Shown piece by piece: positions 27,167-37,499 of a DNA stretch of 64,000 bases. The DNA is from Nocardioides sp. B-3. Lineage in GTDB: Bacteria; Actinomycetota; Actinomycetes; Propionibacteriales; Nocardioidaceae. The stretch covers positions 1,984,001 through 2,048,000 of the forward strand of contig NZ_CP087968.1 of assembly GCF_024703895.1 (NCBI RefSeq), given 5' to 3'. Each line of letters starts with the position of its first letter. Position 1 is the first letter of the stretch. Position numbers and translations under genes: made by a program. The notes under the pieces were generated by a model that was not told the origin of the DNA, searched no databases, and saw only the letters and a list, made by a program, of their open reading frames with translations.

Positions 27167-27986
27167 ATGACTGCTCCTGACCACGGCGTCGACCTCCTCC
27201 TGCGCCACGCCACCGACGACCTCCGCCCCGACGTCGACCGACTCGTCGCCGGCGGCATCAACCGCGGCCGCTCACGCCGGCGCCGCGCCCGGATCGGTAC
27301 GGCGGTCGCTGCTGTTGCCGTGTTTGGCGTCATCGGCGCAGCAGCGGCCGTCGTGCCTCAGCTCGGAGGTGATCCCGACGCCGCCCGCGAGAGCGACATC
27401 GCGTCGGAGACGACCACGACCTCGACCACGCCGCCCGTGCCCGTCGAGGACGAGCAGGCGAAGAGAAAGGCCCTGCGCGAGCTGCAGAACCAGCCCGCTC
27501 CCATCACGGCCGCGCTGGCCATCAACGCGGCAAACTTCCCGACCGCGGTTCGCCTCCCCGGTGTCGCCGGCGCACCGGGTGGAGGACGCGCTCACGGTCG
27601 CCCCCTATCCGTTGGTCGACGAGACCGCGGAGAAGATCGCCCACTTCCGCGTCGACGGCATGCTGGCCTCCGTCGTGATCACGCAGTCGACCTCGGCGTT
27701 CGAGTGGGAGTGCCAGCAAGGCGCCGAGCTCGGCAACCGGGTCTGCACGCAACTGCCCGACGGCTCCCGGCAGCAGGTGTGGGGTCCGGACACGGCCGAC
27801 CGGGTGACCGCTCAGGGCGTCACTGTCTGGCGGCACGGATATGCCCCGGCGGTGCTCGCGTACAACGCCCCCGAGGGCAAGGAGGTCGCTCCGGTCCAAC
27901 CCGGTCCGGCGCTGAGCCCGGCCGAGCTGACCACGATCGCGACCAGCGACGTCTGGTTCTCGGGCCTGCCGGCGTCGGACGGCTGA
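27167..27986 (+). CDS. single-pass membrane protein, probable anti-sigma partner, frameshifted
   Basis: The approximately 45-residue basic N-terminus (NRGRSRRRRARIG) is followed by one membrane helix (TAVAAVAVFGVIGAAAAVV). A Thr-rich linker (SETTTTSTTPPVPVED) leads to an extracytoplasmic domain of about 190 residues with two Cys (WECQQG, RVCTQL). The frame jumps near 27565. This layout, directly behind a SigE-type sigma factor, is typical of actinobacterial regulators or sensors of such sigma factors. No recognisable anti-sigma zinc motif, so the role is inferred. Confidence 0.68.
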
Positions 27987-27996
27987 GCCCCCTTTC

Positions 27997-28052
27997 GTTA
28001 CCGAACAGTCAGGGGGTCAATTTTGCTGGGGACCCCCTGACTGGTCGGTAAC
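27997..28052. terminator. bidirectional 22-bp hairpin
   Basis: GTTACCGAACAGTCAGGGGG and CCCCCTGACTGGTCGGTAAC pair with a single mismatch around an AT-containing loop (AATTTTGCTG). It lies between converging genes (stops at 27986 and 28058), so it can serve both. The stem ends against the DUF2461 stop. Confidence 0.8.
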
Positions 28053-28057
28053 TCGGG

Positions 28058-28691
28058 TCAGGCGGGGTCGAGCCGGGCGAGCCAGTCGACGAGCGGCTTG
28101 AGGGTTCGCCAGTCGTCGCGGATGACGTCTCCGAGCGACGCCGTGTGGACGACCGGCTCGAACCCGATCGTCCGCCCGGCGAAGAGCTGCTTGTGCCGCA
28201 GCAGCTCGATGCGCGGGGTGCTCCTTGTCGTAACCCCGCGGCGCGGTCTTGAGCTGCTCGCCCGAGACCTCGAAGCCGGCCTTCTCGATCTTGGCCAGGA
28301 TCCGCTTCAGCTGCGGCCCTGACAAGTCGCTGACGATCGCGTCGCGAAACGCTGCCAGCCGCGCCCCGTCGGCCTCGTAGAAGCCGGCCCCGGTGCGCAC
28401 CCCGCGGGCCGACACCTCGACGTACCACCCCGTCGCGGGAGCGACTCCGACGAAGGCGCCCCGGTGGGTCTTGTAGGGCGTCTTGTCCTTGGCGAAGCGG
28501 ACGTCGCGGTAGGGGCGGAAGATCTTCAGCGACCCGAACTCGGGCTCGACGAGCGTCGCCAGCGCCTTCATGGGCGCCTCGACGGAGTCCTTGTAGACGG
28601 CCTTGTTGGCCTCCCAGAACGACTTGGTGTTGTCCATCTCGAGGTCGTCGTAGAAGTCGAGCGCGGCGACGGGGAATCCTTCGAAACTCAC
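28058..28691 (-). CDS. DUF2461 family protein, frameshifted once
   Basis: An approximately 211-residue protein with the DUF2461/TIGR02453 pattern: FPVAALDFYDDLEMDN at the start, then FRPYRDVRFAKDKTPYKTH and GWYVEVSARGVRTGAGFYE. Those positively charged and aromatic blocks are the conserved heart of the family, whose activity is not established. The frame jumps near 28220. Its ATG follows the stop of the lipoprotein gene without a gap, so it is the last gene of a probable five-gene operon. Confidence 0.85.
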
Positions 28692-29721
28692 CTACGCGAC
28701 GTTAGCCGAGACCTGCTCGTCGCCGTCCTCGCCGTACGACGAGATGGTGATGATGCTGTCGGCGCACTCGGGCTTGCCGATGAAGGCGTTGCCCTGCGAC
28801 GTCGACTCGTAGGCGGTGCTCAGGGTCGAGCCGTCCCAGCGCATCAGCCGCGCCGGATCGCTTGCCTTGATCGGGTCGCTGACGTAGAAGGTGTCGCCGC
28901 CGCAGGAGGTGAGGGTGCCGGTCGTGCCCCTGCCCAGCTCCTGCGCGCTGCCGTCGACCAGCGCGTGGAAGGCGGCCTCCTGCTGGCGCTTGGGGCGGGG
29001 GACCTCCGACCAGACGATGCCGGTGCTGGTCGCGGCGATGTCCCAGCCCGCGCACTCCGCCGGCCCGTCGACCGGCTGCGGCACGCCGGCCCGGTCCGAG
29101 CAGGGTCAGGGTGCGGCACCAGATGTCGCTGTCGTAGTCGAAGAGCATCGCGGCGACGCCGTGCTCGTTGGCCTCGAGCTCGGCAATGCCGACGCGCTCG
29201 GGCGGGCACCAGCCCTCCTCGCCGTTGCCGTCGGTGACGGCGAGCGTGGCCGAGCAGGCGTGCTGGTCTGCGTCGAGCGCCGGGTAGTAGAGACTGTCGT
29301 CGACCATCGCCCAGTCGCCGCCGTTGGCCGGCTCGGGCGTGACGATCTCGGCCCGCTCGCCGGTCGCGAGGTCGATCCGGTGTCCGACGCCGGTGGTGGT
29401 CTCGCCGCCGAAGGCGAACGACACGACGGCGGTGTCGCCCTCGAGGAGTACGGCGTTGACGGTGCCGCCCTCGTCAGTCGGACCGGCGACGTCGTCCGCG
29501 CCCGTCGCGCTCTCGAACCGGACGTCCGTCTCGGTCGCGATCGCCGTCCACAGCTCACCGACGACCACGCGCTCGTCGACGGAGTGGCCCGTGGGTTGCC
29601 AGTCGAGGTCGGTCGTGTCCTCGGCTGTCGGGGTCGGCGCGGGGGCCGGCTTCTCGTCCGCACTGCACGCGGTCGCGGCGAGGAGAACGGCGGCGATCGC
29701 CGTACGGACCGAAAGGCGCAT
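28692..29721 (-). CDS. lipoprotein of unknown function, frameshifted once
   Basis: Signal peptide with lipobox LLAATACSAD, Cys near residue 19. The mature domain has repeated beta elements and many acidic residues. Six or so cysteines (HACSATL, GWCPPE, IWCRTL, ECAGWD, SCGGDT, PECADS) suggest paired disulphides in the envelope. The frame jumps near 29100. Its ATG overlaps the stop of the C39 peptidase gene (TGATG), which argues for co-translation. An ORF reading through both genes exists only because a G is duplicated just before the peptidase stop. Confidence 0.72.
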
Positions 29722-30919
29722 CAGACGCCCGAGGTTGTGCTGGAAGTGGGCCCGGTTGGCGCGGAAGCTCTTGTAGGCGGACTGCCACTGCGTGCGCGGG
29801 ATCCGCGGCTCGGTCGGGTCGAACCTGCTCTGGTCCCGGGGCTCGAAGTAGCCGAGCAGCTTCTGCCCGTCCTCGGTGCGGTGGTAGCCGCGGCCGACCC
29901 GAAGTGCCCGGAGGCGTCGTCGTCGAGGTAGGGGAAGTACTGCTTCAGCAGGATCGGGTGCAGCACGACCGGCGCCTTGTAGGTGTGGATGTGCCTCTTC
30001 ATCAACCGCCACCACTGCTTGTAGGTGAAGTCGCTGATGTCGAGGACGACATAGGGCCCGGCGCGGTCGGCGTTGTCGTAGCCGGTGTTGTGGTTGACCA
30101 CGCGGACCATGTCGGTGATGCCGGTCCCGGCGGTCGTGGTGTGCAGCCGGTCGGCCCAGAGCGCCCGGCCCCGGCGGCGGTCGCGCCAGCCCCACGCGAT
30201 CATCTGCACGGTGCCCGGCCCGCACCAGTAGGACTCCTGCTGCGGCCGCACCTGCCGCTCGTCGAGGATCCGGAACTTGCGCGGGTGCTTGCGGTCCGTC
30301 GTCGCGCGCGCGGACACCGCCGCCTCCGGGTGCTGGTTGAGGAAGTCGTCGGGCAGCGGCACCCCCGGATCTCGTGGCGGATCAGCCAGACCTTCGCGAC
30401 CGACCGGGCGGCGGCAGTGAGCTCCGCGCGCTCCGCCCGGGCACGAGCCTTCGGCGAGAGCTCGGCCCCGCTGGCGCATCGAGGTCATCGGGTCGAGGTC
30501 GCCGGTCTGCTCGGGCGCCGTACGCGCGGGAAGGGTGGGCTGCTCCGCGGCGGCGAGCCCGGCCGCCGCCTCGTCGCGGGTCTTCATCGTCCAACCCAGT
30601 CCGAGGCAGTAGCGCTGCCCGTCGAACATCGCGCAGCGCGTGCTGGTGGCCGCGAGGTCGTACGCCGAAGCGCGACCGTCCGGGGAGTGCTCATGCCCTC
30701 CGCGACGACCCGCTCGATCTCCGCCTGCATCGCGGGCGTGACTCGGCCGGCGCCGACGCTCGTCGTCAGTGGTGGCCCGGCCTCGCTCGACCGGGGCTGG
30801 ATCGCGGGTGGCGATTGGTCGGAGTTCGGCAGGAAGGGGGTGCCGGCGACGAGCAGGGTCAGCGCCCCGGCGGCCACCGCGATGGTGCGCCGTCGACGGG
30901 AAAGGGATCCGAGAAGCAT
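29721..30919 (-). CDS. exported C39-like cysteine peptidase, frameshifted
   Basis: The N-terminus MLLGSLSRRRRTIAVAAGAL is a signal anchor. A papain-like C39 domain occupies the second half. The oxyanion Gln and nucleophile Cys are in QQESYWCGPGTVQMIAWGW. The catalytic His is most likely in VVLHPILLKQYF or GRGYHRTEDGQ, and YFEPRDQSRFD is the downstream segment. Proteins of this sort cleave peptides or cell-wall cross-links outside the cell; the substrate is unknown. The frame jumps near 30685, 30470, 30370, 29900 and 29729. Each is a single base, two in G/C runs. About 399 residues when repaired. Confidence 0.75.
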
Positions 30920-31007
30920 GGGGAAGGCCTCAATGTGCTGGACATCAGGGACGTCCCACTGTCCCCTCTGGCCACAAAAGGCGCAACCTTCGCTCCCGCC
31001 TCACGGG

Positions 31008-33562
31008 TCACACGCGCTCGGGAACCGAGCGCTGCGTCACCCAGCGAGCCGTCTCGGCGACCGCCGGATCGGGATCGCCGATGAACTGCTCGACCAGATC
31101 GATCGCAGCCGCTCCCGACAGCTCGCTCGGGACGGCGTACATCGCACAGGCCCGCAACCGGGGCTCGTCCCAGAAGGCGTCCTCGTCTCGGACCAGCTCC
31201 GCAATCCACTCAGCCGGGGACCGGGCCGGAGCTGGAGAGCCCTGCGTGAGCAGGCGCCGACGTGCCGGGTCTTCCAGCGTCGGATCGACGATCGCGAGCG
31301 TCATCCGGGCCACGGAGCGCCCGAGCGTCACTTCGAGCATCTCGAGAGCCGTGCTCCGGCTCCGTTCGTCCACCGATGCCGGGACGGAGACGGCCGACTC
31401 GATCGCCCGAGCGTCGTGCACGAGGTCGAGGAGCACGCCGACGCGACGAGCCGCAGCGGCGATCTCGTCGCGCAGGGCGTCGCGCAGTGGCTCGTGGTGG
31501 GGATCGGCACCGAGCAGGGCCAGGGACGTCCGGGCACCGTTCGACCCGTGCCGCGAGCGCAACGAGCCCGGGCACGAGGTTCAGCTGGTCCGGTGTCTCA
31601 CTGTGTCCCACCGCCACCGGGCAGAGGGCGGCCGCCTCGACGATCGCGGGATCACCGTCGTCGAGGTGCGCGACGATGAGGTCGCGCGCCTCCGGTGTCG
31701 AGGCAAGTCCGAGGCAGTGCACCATCCGCTCGCGGGTCTGCCGGGGAACGGACGGGTCGTCCAGCAGCTCGCCCGCCCGGGGAGCAAGGTGGTCGCAATG
31801 GGCTGCGAGCGCATCGAGCACCTCCCCCGACGCGCTCCCGGCCGATGCCGGGGCCACGATGTGCGGCACGAAGAACGTGTCGGGAAGCTGCGCTGCTGCG
31901 GCCGGGGCCCCCGTGAACCTCGGTGACATCGTCGGCAGCGACGGCGCTGAGCCACGCCGAGCACCCGGCGTCGCGATGCCCGTCGGCCAACCGGGCCAGC
32001 GCGGCCGCCGCGTGGAGCGCCACGTCCCGGTCGCGGTCAGCGAGCAGTGCCGCGACCCGGGCGTGCACCTCCGGGGTCTCCAGCCGGTCGGTCACGACGG
32101 CCATCTGCAGGCCCAGCCTGCGGCGGGTCGGGTCGTCGTCGGCCAGCAGGGCGAGCAGGTGCTCGGTGACGTCTCGCCCGGTGTCCGACAGCGCGTCGAG
32201 ACCGGCATGTACGTCGTGCGGGTCGGCGCTCGCCAGCAGCTGGTCCACCACGGCGTGCGAGGCGGCGTCGTCGATGCGCAAGGCGGCGGGCTCCCGGGGC
32301 CCTTCTCGACAACACGTCGCGGAGGTTGGCGCCGTACTCCCTGTAGGCAAGCACGGCCGAGACGAGCCAGACCGCGGTCAGCAGGAGCGTGACCACGACG
32401 ACGGTCCGGATCCCGAGCCCGAGCGCGTCGAAGACGATCAGCAGGACGCCGACGAAGCCGAGCGCGAGTGGCACGCCGGCACCCTCGACCATGGTCTGGG
32501 CGCGCAACCGCTCGTCGGGTCGCAGCGCCCGGTAGGTCGCATTGATCGACGTACGCGTCGTGCCGTCGGTGAGCGAGATGTCGACCACCTGCTGGGCGCA
32601 GACAAGGACGAGCAAGAGGAACGTGGCCGTCCCTGCGGTGAAGCCGACCGGGCACGTCCCGACCAGCAGGACCAGCACGCCGAGCGGGTTGGCCGCCAGC
32701 CCGAACCCGATCCCGAAGCGGCTCAGCAGCCAGCCCGCCGCGACGGCCACGAACAGGACGCTGACCACGTTGATCACGGCCCCGAAGAGCCCGAGGAACT
32801 GTGCGAGCGAGTCCGGATCCGGATAGCGGGCGGCGGCGCGCTCCCACACCATGTAGTCGAGCAGCTGCGTCACCGCGGCCGACAGCACTCGGTAGCCCAG
32901 GATCAACGCGACCATCCGGTTCGCGATCAGCTTCCGCCGGGCGTGGCGATCAGGCGCCGGCGCCTGCCGGTCTCGACGCTCCGGCGCCGCGTCGAGCTCG
33001 TCGGGGAAGGCACGGGCGGTGGCCACGACGAAGGCAAGCATGACCGCGGCGGCCAGCACGTCGAGGCCGAGCAGCTGGTGCGGCCCGCCCAGCGGGGACA
33101 CGAGCCCGGCCGCGGCCGGGCCCCCGAGAGCGAACCCCACCGAGAAGCCAGCCGCGACGCGTGGGAAGTGCGCCTTCATCTGGCGTACGTCGAGGAGCCG
33201 GCCCGCCTGCGAGCCGACCAGGACGAAACCGAGCGGAATCGACAGCGGGAACAGGACCGGGAGCGGGAACGTGACCCAGACCTCGCCCGTCCCCACCAGC
33301 AGGACCCAGCCGACAGTCACGACGACCAGATAGCTGACGATCATCCCGGCCGCCAGCCGGGCCGGGGAGAACCGGCCCCGGGCGCGCGACATGCCCGACG
33401 ACACGGCCACGCCCGCCGCGGCAACGGCGAGGTAGACGTAGGGCAGCGAGTCGGCGCCGTACTCGTCCAGGGAAGAGCGCGCTCACGGGCACGACCCGGG
33501 AAGGCCATCATCAGCCCCGGGGCGATCGTCTGCCCCGCCGGGAGGACGAGCCGCTTCCTCAC
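31008..33562 (-). CDS. MFS/nucleotide-transporter-like protein with C-terminal HEAT-like repeats, frameshifted
   Basis: About 850 residues when repaired. The first half has around ten to twelve hydrophobic helices (e.g. AAGMIVSYLVVVTVGWVLLV, LDVLAAAVMLAFVVATA, AVINVVSVLFVAVAAGWLL, TVVVVTLLLTAVWLVSAVL). The pattern resembles MFS/ATP-ADP-translocase-like proteins. The second half, cytoplasmic, is built of approximately 35-residue helical pairs typical of HEAT repeats (DVHAGLDALSDTGRDVTEHLLALLADDD; RDVALHAAAALARLADG; DPAVAETARWVTQ). At least five frame jumps (near 33478, 32300, 31940, 31550 and others). The GTG start overlaps the stop of the cyclic-nucleotide-binding gene by 4 bases. Transport substrate unknown. 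Confidence 0.72.
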
Positions 33563-33985
33563 GACGGCGGCCGCGGCTCGTGCGTCTCACGAACCCGACG
33601 GACCAGATCGATGATCACGCCCCGCGCGATGTCGGGGCTCAGGCGCAGCGCCTCGTCGAACGCGGCCTTGCTCAGCCGCAGCGCCCGGACCGGCGTGTAC
33701 GCCGTGATGGTGGCCGAGCGGCCCCGGGGGTCCAGCAGCTCCATCTCACCGATGGTCGTGCCCGGACCCATCCGGATCCACCGGTCCCGGCGAATGACAT
33801 CGACCTCGCCCTCGACCAGCACGAACAGCCAGTCCTCCGCCGCGCCGACCTCCATGAGGACGGCTCCGGCCGGAAAGTGCACCTCCTCGAGGACCTGCGC
33901 CGGAGCCGGCCAGCAACCGGCCCGGGGCGCGGCTGAACATCGCGACATGGCGCAACGCCGCAACCCGCTCGACCACCGGGAGCAT
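33559..33985 (-). CDS. cyclic nucleotide-binding (CAP-ED) domain protein, frameshifted
   Basis: An approximately 142-residue protein made almost only of a cNMP-binding beta barrel: AGAVLMEVGAAEDWLFVLVEGEVDV, then the phosphate-binding cassette GPGTTIGEMELLDPRGRSAT and TPVRALRLSKAAFDEAL, and a final helix. The cassette has the Gly-Glu and Arg-Ser-Ala pattern that contacts cAMP/cGMP in true binders. There is no HTH, so it is not a Crp-type regulator. The frame jumps near 33915. The start MLPVVERVAALRHVAMF at 33985 fits homologues. It overlaps the transporter gene by GTGA and probably gates or regulates that protein. Confidence 0.8.
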
Positions 33986-34081
33986 GCTCGCAACGCTACG
34001 CACCCCCGGCAGTCGCGGGTAAGACCAATCTGAGGCATTCCGGGCACACCAAAGGACGGCGTCTCGGCCGGCCGCAGGCTG

Positions 34082-34149
34082 GTAACCGGCGTTTACCTCG
34101 ACTGCCCGGCCGCTGGGCGGGCCGTTCAGTTCAGGTAAACGCCGGTTAC
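34082..34149. repeat. 17-bp perfect inverted repeat with 34-base loop
   Basis: GTAACCGGCGTTTACCT at 34082-34098 and its exact complement AGGTAAACGCCGGTTAC at 34133-34149 flank a GC-rich loop. It lies between the start of the cyclic-nucleotide gene and the end of the tRNA transcript. Both flanking units read on the minus strand, so it may end the tRNA transcript or shape the promoter of the operon that follows. Confidence 0.7.
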
Positions 34150-34211
34150 AAGAAGAGTCGGTATGGGTCGGCTTGCCCGGCTTCGCCGTGCTGCGCCGCT
34201 TCGCGAGACAA

Positions 34212-34240
34212 CTCAGGCCGCGACTTCGTCGCGGCCTGAG
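34212..34240 (-). terminator. 13-bp hairpin downstream of tRNA-Gly
   Basis: CTCAGGCCGCGAC and GTCGCGGCCTGAG form a perfect stem with loop TTC, 15 bases beyond the 3' end of the minus-strand tRNA. It is a likely terminator for the tRNA transcript. Confidence 0.75.
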
Positions 34241-34254
34241 GTGATCTCGCTCGG

Positions 34255-34327
34255 AGCGGATGACGAGATTCGAACTCGCGACATCGACCTTGGGAAGGTC
34301 GCGCTCTACCAGCTGAGCTACATCCGC
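34255..34327 (-). tRNA. tRNA-Gly (anticodon CCC)
   Basis: Read on the minus strand, the acceptor arm GCGGATG pairs with CATCCGC. The D arm GCTC-AGCTGGTA-GAGC, the anticodon arm CGACC-TTCCCAA-GGTCG and the T arm GCGAG-TTCGAAT-CTCGT are complete, with discriminator T. The loop TTCCCAA places CCC at 34-36, reading the GGG glycine codon. The 3' CCA is not encoded. 73 nt. Confidence 0.97.
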
Positions 34328-34364
34328 AGGATGCGCCGGAATCGTACCCGACGCGGGGAGCGTG

Positions 34365-35123
34365 TCAGTCGAGGCGGCTCAGGGTCGGCCAGCGCGCTGC
34401 GACGGTGTCGCCGGACGAGGCGCGGGCCGGGCGGCGGCGTACCCACGGCGCGGCGCTCTGGCGAGCCCGGGTGGCGTTCTCGTTCCACACCTCGCGGCGG
34501 GTGCGGGTCACGGTGGCGGGCAGGTCGACGGTCAGGGTGTGCGGCACCTTGAGCGCGTCGAGCATGGCGATGGCCACGCGCTGGTGTCCCCGGGGGCCCA
34601 TGTGCAGGCGGTCGCTGTCCCAGTGGCGCTCGTCGCGGAGGTCGCGCAGGCGCCAGTAGTCGACGATCGTCGCGTCGTGGCGCTGGGCCGACCAGCGCAC
34701 CATCTCGTTGTAGATGGCGAAGCGGCCGCGCAGGGGGCGGAAGATCGCGGACCCGCCGGGGTCGTAGGCGGTGAAGACGACGAGCCGGGCTCCCGTGGCG
34801 GCGAGCTTGCCGAGTGCCACGTCGTAGCGCGCAGAGATCGCGTCGATGTCGACAGACGGGCGCAGGATGTCGTTGCCGCCGGCGTAGACGGAGATCAGGT
34901 CGGGGTTGAGCTCGATCGCGGCCGGGACCTGCTCGTTGATGACGCCGTCCATCTTGCGGCCACGGACCGCGAGGTTGGCGTAGCCGAAGTCGTCGGTGTG
35001 GGTCGCCAGCACCTCGGCAACACGGTCGGCCCAGCCACGCAGCCCGTTGGGCCGGGTGGGGTCGTCGTCACCGACGCCCTCGGTGAAGGAGTCGCCGAGG
35101 GCGACGAAGCGATGGAAGGTCAC
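34365..35123 (-). CDS. SGNH/GDSL hydrolase
   Basis: Intact, 252 residues from GTG 35123. Block I is FVALGDSFTEGVGD with the nucleophile Ser. Block II Gly is near YANLAVRGRKMDG, block III is VYAGGNDILRP with the oxyanion Asn, and block V is DSDRLHMGPRGHQRVA with the catalytic Asp and His. This is the layout of cytoplasmic SGNH esterases of actinobacteria, which hydrolyse small acyl esters; the substrate is unknown. No signal peptide. A basic, Ala-rich tail of about 40 residues follows the domain. GTG is preferred over an upstream ATG because the family starts a few residues before GDSF. Confidence 0.85.
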   Translation of the reverse strand: MTFHRFVALGDSFTEGVGDDDPTRPNGLRGWADRVAEVLATHTDDFGYANLAVRGRKMDGVINEQVPAAIELNPDLISVYAGGNDILRPSVDIDAISARYDVALGKLAATGARLVVFTAYDPGGSAIFRPLRGRFAIYNEMVRWSAQRHDATIVDYWRLRDLRDERHWDSDRLHMGPRGHQRVAIAMLDALKVPHTLTVDLPATVTRTRREVWNENATRARQSAAPWVRRRPARASSGDTVAARWPTLSRLD

Positions 35124-35186
35124 GCGGGCATTGTCCAGTGCGTGCGCCCGCCGCGCGCAATCGTCTCGAGTCACTAGGCTGCCCCC

Positions 35187-35762
35187 GTGCTGCTCTCAGA
35201 CCGCGACATCCCGGCCGAGCTCGATGCCGGGCGGATCGCCCTCGACCCGTGGGACCCCGCGATGCTGCAACCGTCGAGCATCGACGTACGCCTCGACAGG
35301 TTCTTCCGCGTCTTCGAGAACCACCGCTACCCGCACATCGATCCGGCCGCCGACCAGTCCGACCTGACCCGCGAGGTCGAGCCGGAGGGCGACGAGCCGT
35401 TCATCCTGCACCCGGGCGAGTTCGTGCTCGGCTCGACCTACGAGGTCGTCAGCCTGCCCGACGACATCGCCGCCCGCGTCGAGGGCAAGTCGAGCCCGGG
35501 TCGCCTCGGCCTGCTCACCCACGCCACCGCCGGCTTCGTCGACCCGGGCTTCAGCGGTCACGTCACCCTCGAGCTGGCCAACGTGGCGACGCTGCCGATC
35601 AAGCTCTACCCCGGCATGAAGATCGGCCAGTTCTGCTTCTTCCGGCTGACGTCGCCGAGCCAGCACCCCTACGGCTCCGAGAAGTACGGCTCGCGCTACC
35701 GGGGCCAGCGCGGCCCGACGCCGAGCAAGAGCTTCCAGAATTTCCACCGTACGGCGATCTGA
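35187..35762 (+). CDS. dcd: dCTP deaminase, dUMP-forming
   Basis: Intact, 191 residues, the usual length. Supplies dUMP for thymidylate synthesis and removes dCTP. Conserved blocks: [12 protein letters not shown] at the N-terminus, [20 protein letters not shown], the phosphate-contacting [12 protein letters not shown], and [19 protein letters not shown] with the catalytic Glu in TLEL. Actinobacterial Dcd of this form is the bifunctional deaminase/dUTPase seen in Mycobacterium. Its TGA overlaps the ATG of the membrane protein that follows. Confidence 0.95.
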   Translation: MLLSDRDIPAELDAGRIALDPWDPAMLQPSSIDVRLDRFFRVFENHRYPHIDPAADQSDLTREVEPEGDEPFILHPGEFVLGSTYEVVSLPDDIAARVEGKSSPGRLGLLTHATAGFVDPGFSGHVTLELANVATLPIKLYPGMKIGQFCFFRLTSPSQHPYGSEKYGSRYRGQRGPTPSKSFQNFHRTAI

Positions 35763-36372
35763 TGACGCCCTCGCGGTGGTGGCACCTCCTCACCGCGCTG
35801 GTCGCGACGTTCGCGCTCGTCCTTCAGCTCGTGCTGGTCTGGCAGGGCAACTCGATCCCGGAGACCGACGATCCGCCCGCGCTGGGTGAGCGACTCATCC
35901 GCTTCTTCGGCTACTTCACGATCCTGTCCAACGCGCTGGTCGCCTACAGCTCGTGGACCATCGCCCCGGGCCGCGATCGCGACACCACGCTGTGGCGCCT
36001 CCTGCGGCTCGACGGCCTGATCGGCATCACCGTCACGTTCGTCGTCGTGCAGGTCCTGCTCAAGGGGCTGGTCGAGCTCGACGGGGCGGACCTGCTGGCC
36101 GACAAGCTGCTGCACGTCGTGGTGCCGGTGCTCGCCGTGATCGGCTGGCTGGTCTTCGGCCCCCGTCTTCGCGTACGGCGAAGCGATCTCCTGCCCGCGT
36201 TGGTGTTCCCGGTCGCCCGGCTGGTCTACACGCTGGTCCGTGGCGAGGTCGTCGACTGGTATCCCTACCCGTTCCTCGACGCGGGGAGCACGGCTACTGG
36301 CAGGTGGCGGCGACCTGCCCGGTCATCGCGGCCCTCTTCATCGGCCTCGCGGCCCCGGCCCGGGAAGGGTGA
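35762..36372 (+). CDS. Pr6Pr family membrane protein, frameshifted once
   Basis: About 203 residues with six hydrophobic helices: LLTALVATFALVLQLVLVW, FFGYFTILSNALVAYSSW, IGITVTFVVVQVLLKGLV, LLHVVVPVLAVIGWLVFG, ALVFPVARLVYTLV, and VIAALFIGLAAPA after a frame jump near 36285. FFGYFTILSN and LLHVVVPV are signatures of the Pr6Pr group. Function unproven. It is translationally coupled to dcd (TGATG). Confidence 0.82.
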
Positions 36373-36402
36373 CGAGCGCCTGACCCGGACGCGGTGATCG
36401 GG

Positions 36403-36431
36403 TTAGGGAAACCTAAGTTAGGCTGGCCTCA
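36403..36431. promoter_or_regulatory. DtxR/IdeR-type iron box
   Basis: Two overlapping elements: the palindrome TTAGGGAAACCTAA (36403-36416) and the 19-mer CTAAGTTAGGCTGGCCTCA (36413-36431), which matches 14 of 19 positions of the DtxR/IdeR consensus TTAGGTTAGGCTAACCTAA. It lies about 30-55 bases before the start of the siderophore-binding protein gene. Iron-bound DtxR/IdeR would repress the operon when iron is sufficient. Confidence 0.75.
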
Positions 36432-36459
36432 CTAAGGCATCCCTCACCACGGAGTTCCC

Positions 36460-37499
36460 ATGACCTTCACCCTGCGCCTCGGCGCCGCCGCCGCTCTCGC
36501 GGCGGCCGCCCTCACCGCCTGCAGCACCGGCTCGACCAACGACGACGCGGACACGGCGACGGAGCCGACGACCAACACGTCGGCCGAGGCAGACGCCTAC
36601 CCCGTCACCATCGAGCACGCGTTCGGCGAGACGACCATCAACGAGGAGCCGGCCCGGGTCGCCACCCTCGGCTGGACCGACCACGACCACGCGCTCGCGC
36701 TGGGCGTCGTCCCGGTCGGCGCGACCGCGATCACCCGGGCGGCAACGAGGCCGGCTCGACCGAGTGGTTCGACGCGGCCATCGAGGAGGCCGGCGCCGAG
36801 GCGCCCGTCCGCTACGACGACGCCGACGGCGCCCCGATCGACGAGGTCGCCGAGCTCGCCCCCGACCTGATCCCGGCCACCAACTCGGGCCTGACCGAGG
36901 CGGAGTACAAGAAGCTCTCCAAGATCGCCCCCCGTCGTGGCCTACCCCGAGGCTCCCCGGACCACCTCGTGGCAGGACTCGCTGGCCATGGTCGGCGAGG
37001 CGCTGGGTCGCAGTGCCCGGGCCGACGAGCTCAAGGCCGAGGCCGAGGCCACCATCGAGGAGGCCAAGGCGGAGAACCCGGTCCTCGACGGTGCCGAGCT
37101 GATCTACGGCTACCTCACCACCGCCGACCTGTCGACGGTCGGCATCTATGCACCGCAGGACCCCGCGTCTCCTTCTGGCACGACATGGGGATGGTCGACG
37201 CCCCGGCTGTGGCCGACGCCATCGAGCCGGGCCAGTTCTACGGCAGCGTCTCGGCCGAGAAGGCCAGCGAGCTGGACTCCGACGTGTTCCTGACCCGGGT
37301 CGACACCGCGGACGCCGTCGACGTGATCGCCAAGGACAAGCTCCTCGGCGACATCCCGGCGATCGCCAGTGGCCACTGGTATGCCGAGACCGACAAGACC
37401 GTGACGATGGCCGCGACGAACCCCACGCCACTGTCGATCCCGACCATCGTCTCGGACGTGCTGCCCAAGGTCGTGAAGGCTCTCGAAGGGTCGAAGTGA
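36460..37499 (+). CDS. iron-siderophore ABC transporter substrate-binding lipoprotein, frameshifted
   Basis: Lipobox LTACSTG near residue 22, then the FepB/FhuD-like class III binding fold: [26 protein letters not shown], the [17 protein letters not shown] helix, [16 protein letters not shown], and a C-terminal lobe ending [12 protein letters not shown]. It captures ferric siderophore outside the membrane. The frame jumps near 36735, 36930 and 37165. First gene of a five-gene operon under an iron box. Its TGA overlaps the GTG of the first permease. Confidence 0.88.

Noticed and set aside
28702..30225. Apparent in-frame fusion of the C39 peptidase and the downstream lipoprotein
   Set aside because: The fusion depends on one extra G at 29728-29730. 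Without it the peptidase ends HNLGV-stop, overlapping the lipoprotein ATG as TGATG, and the lipoprotein has its own signal peptide and lipobox.
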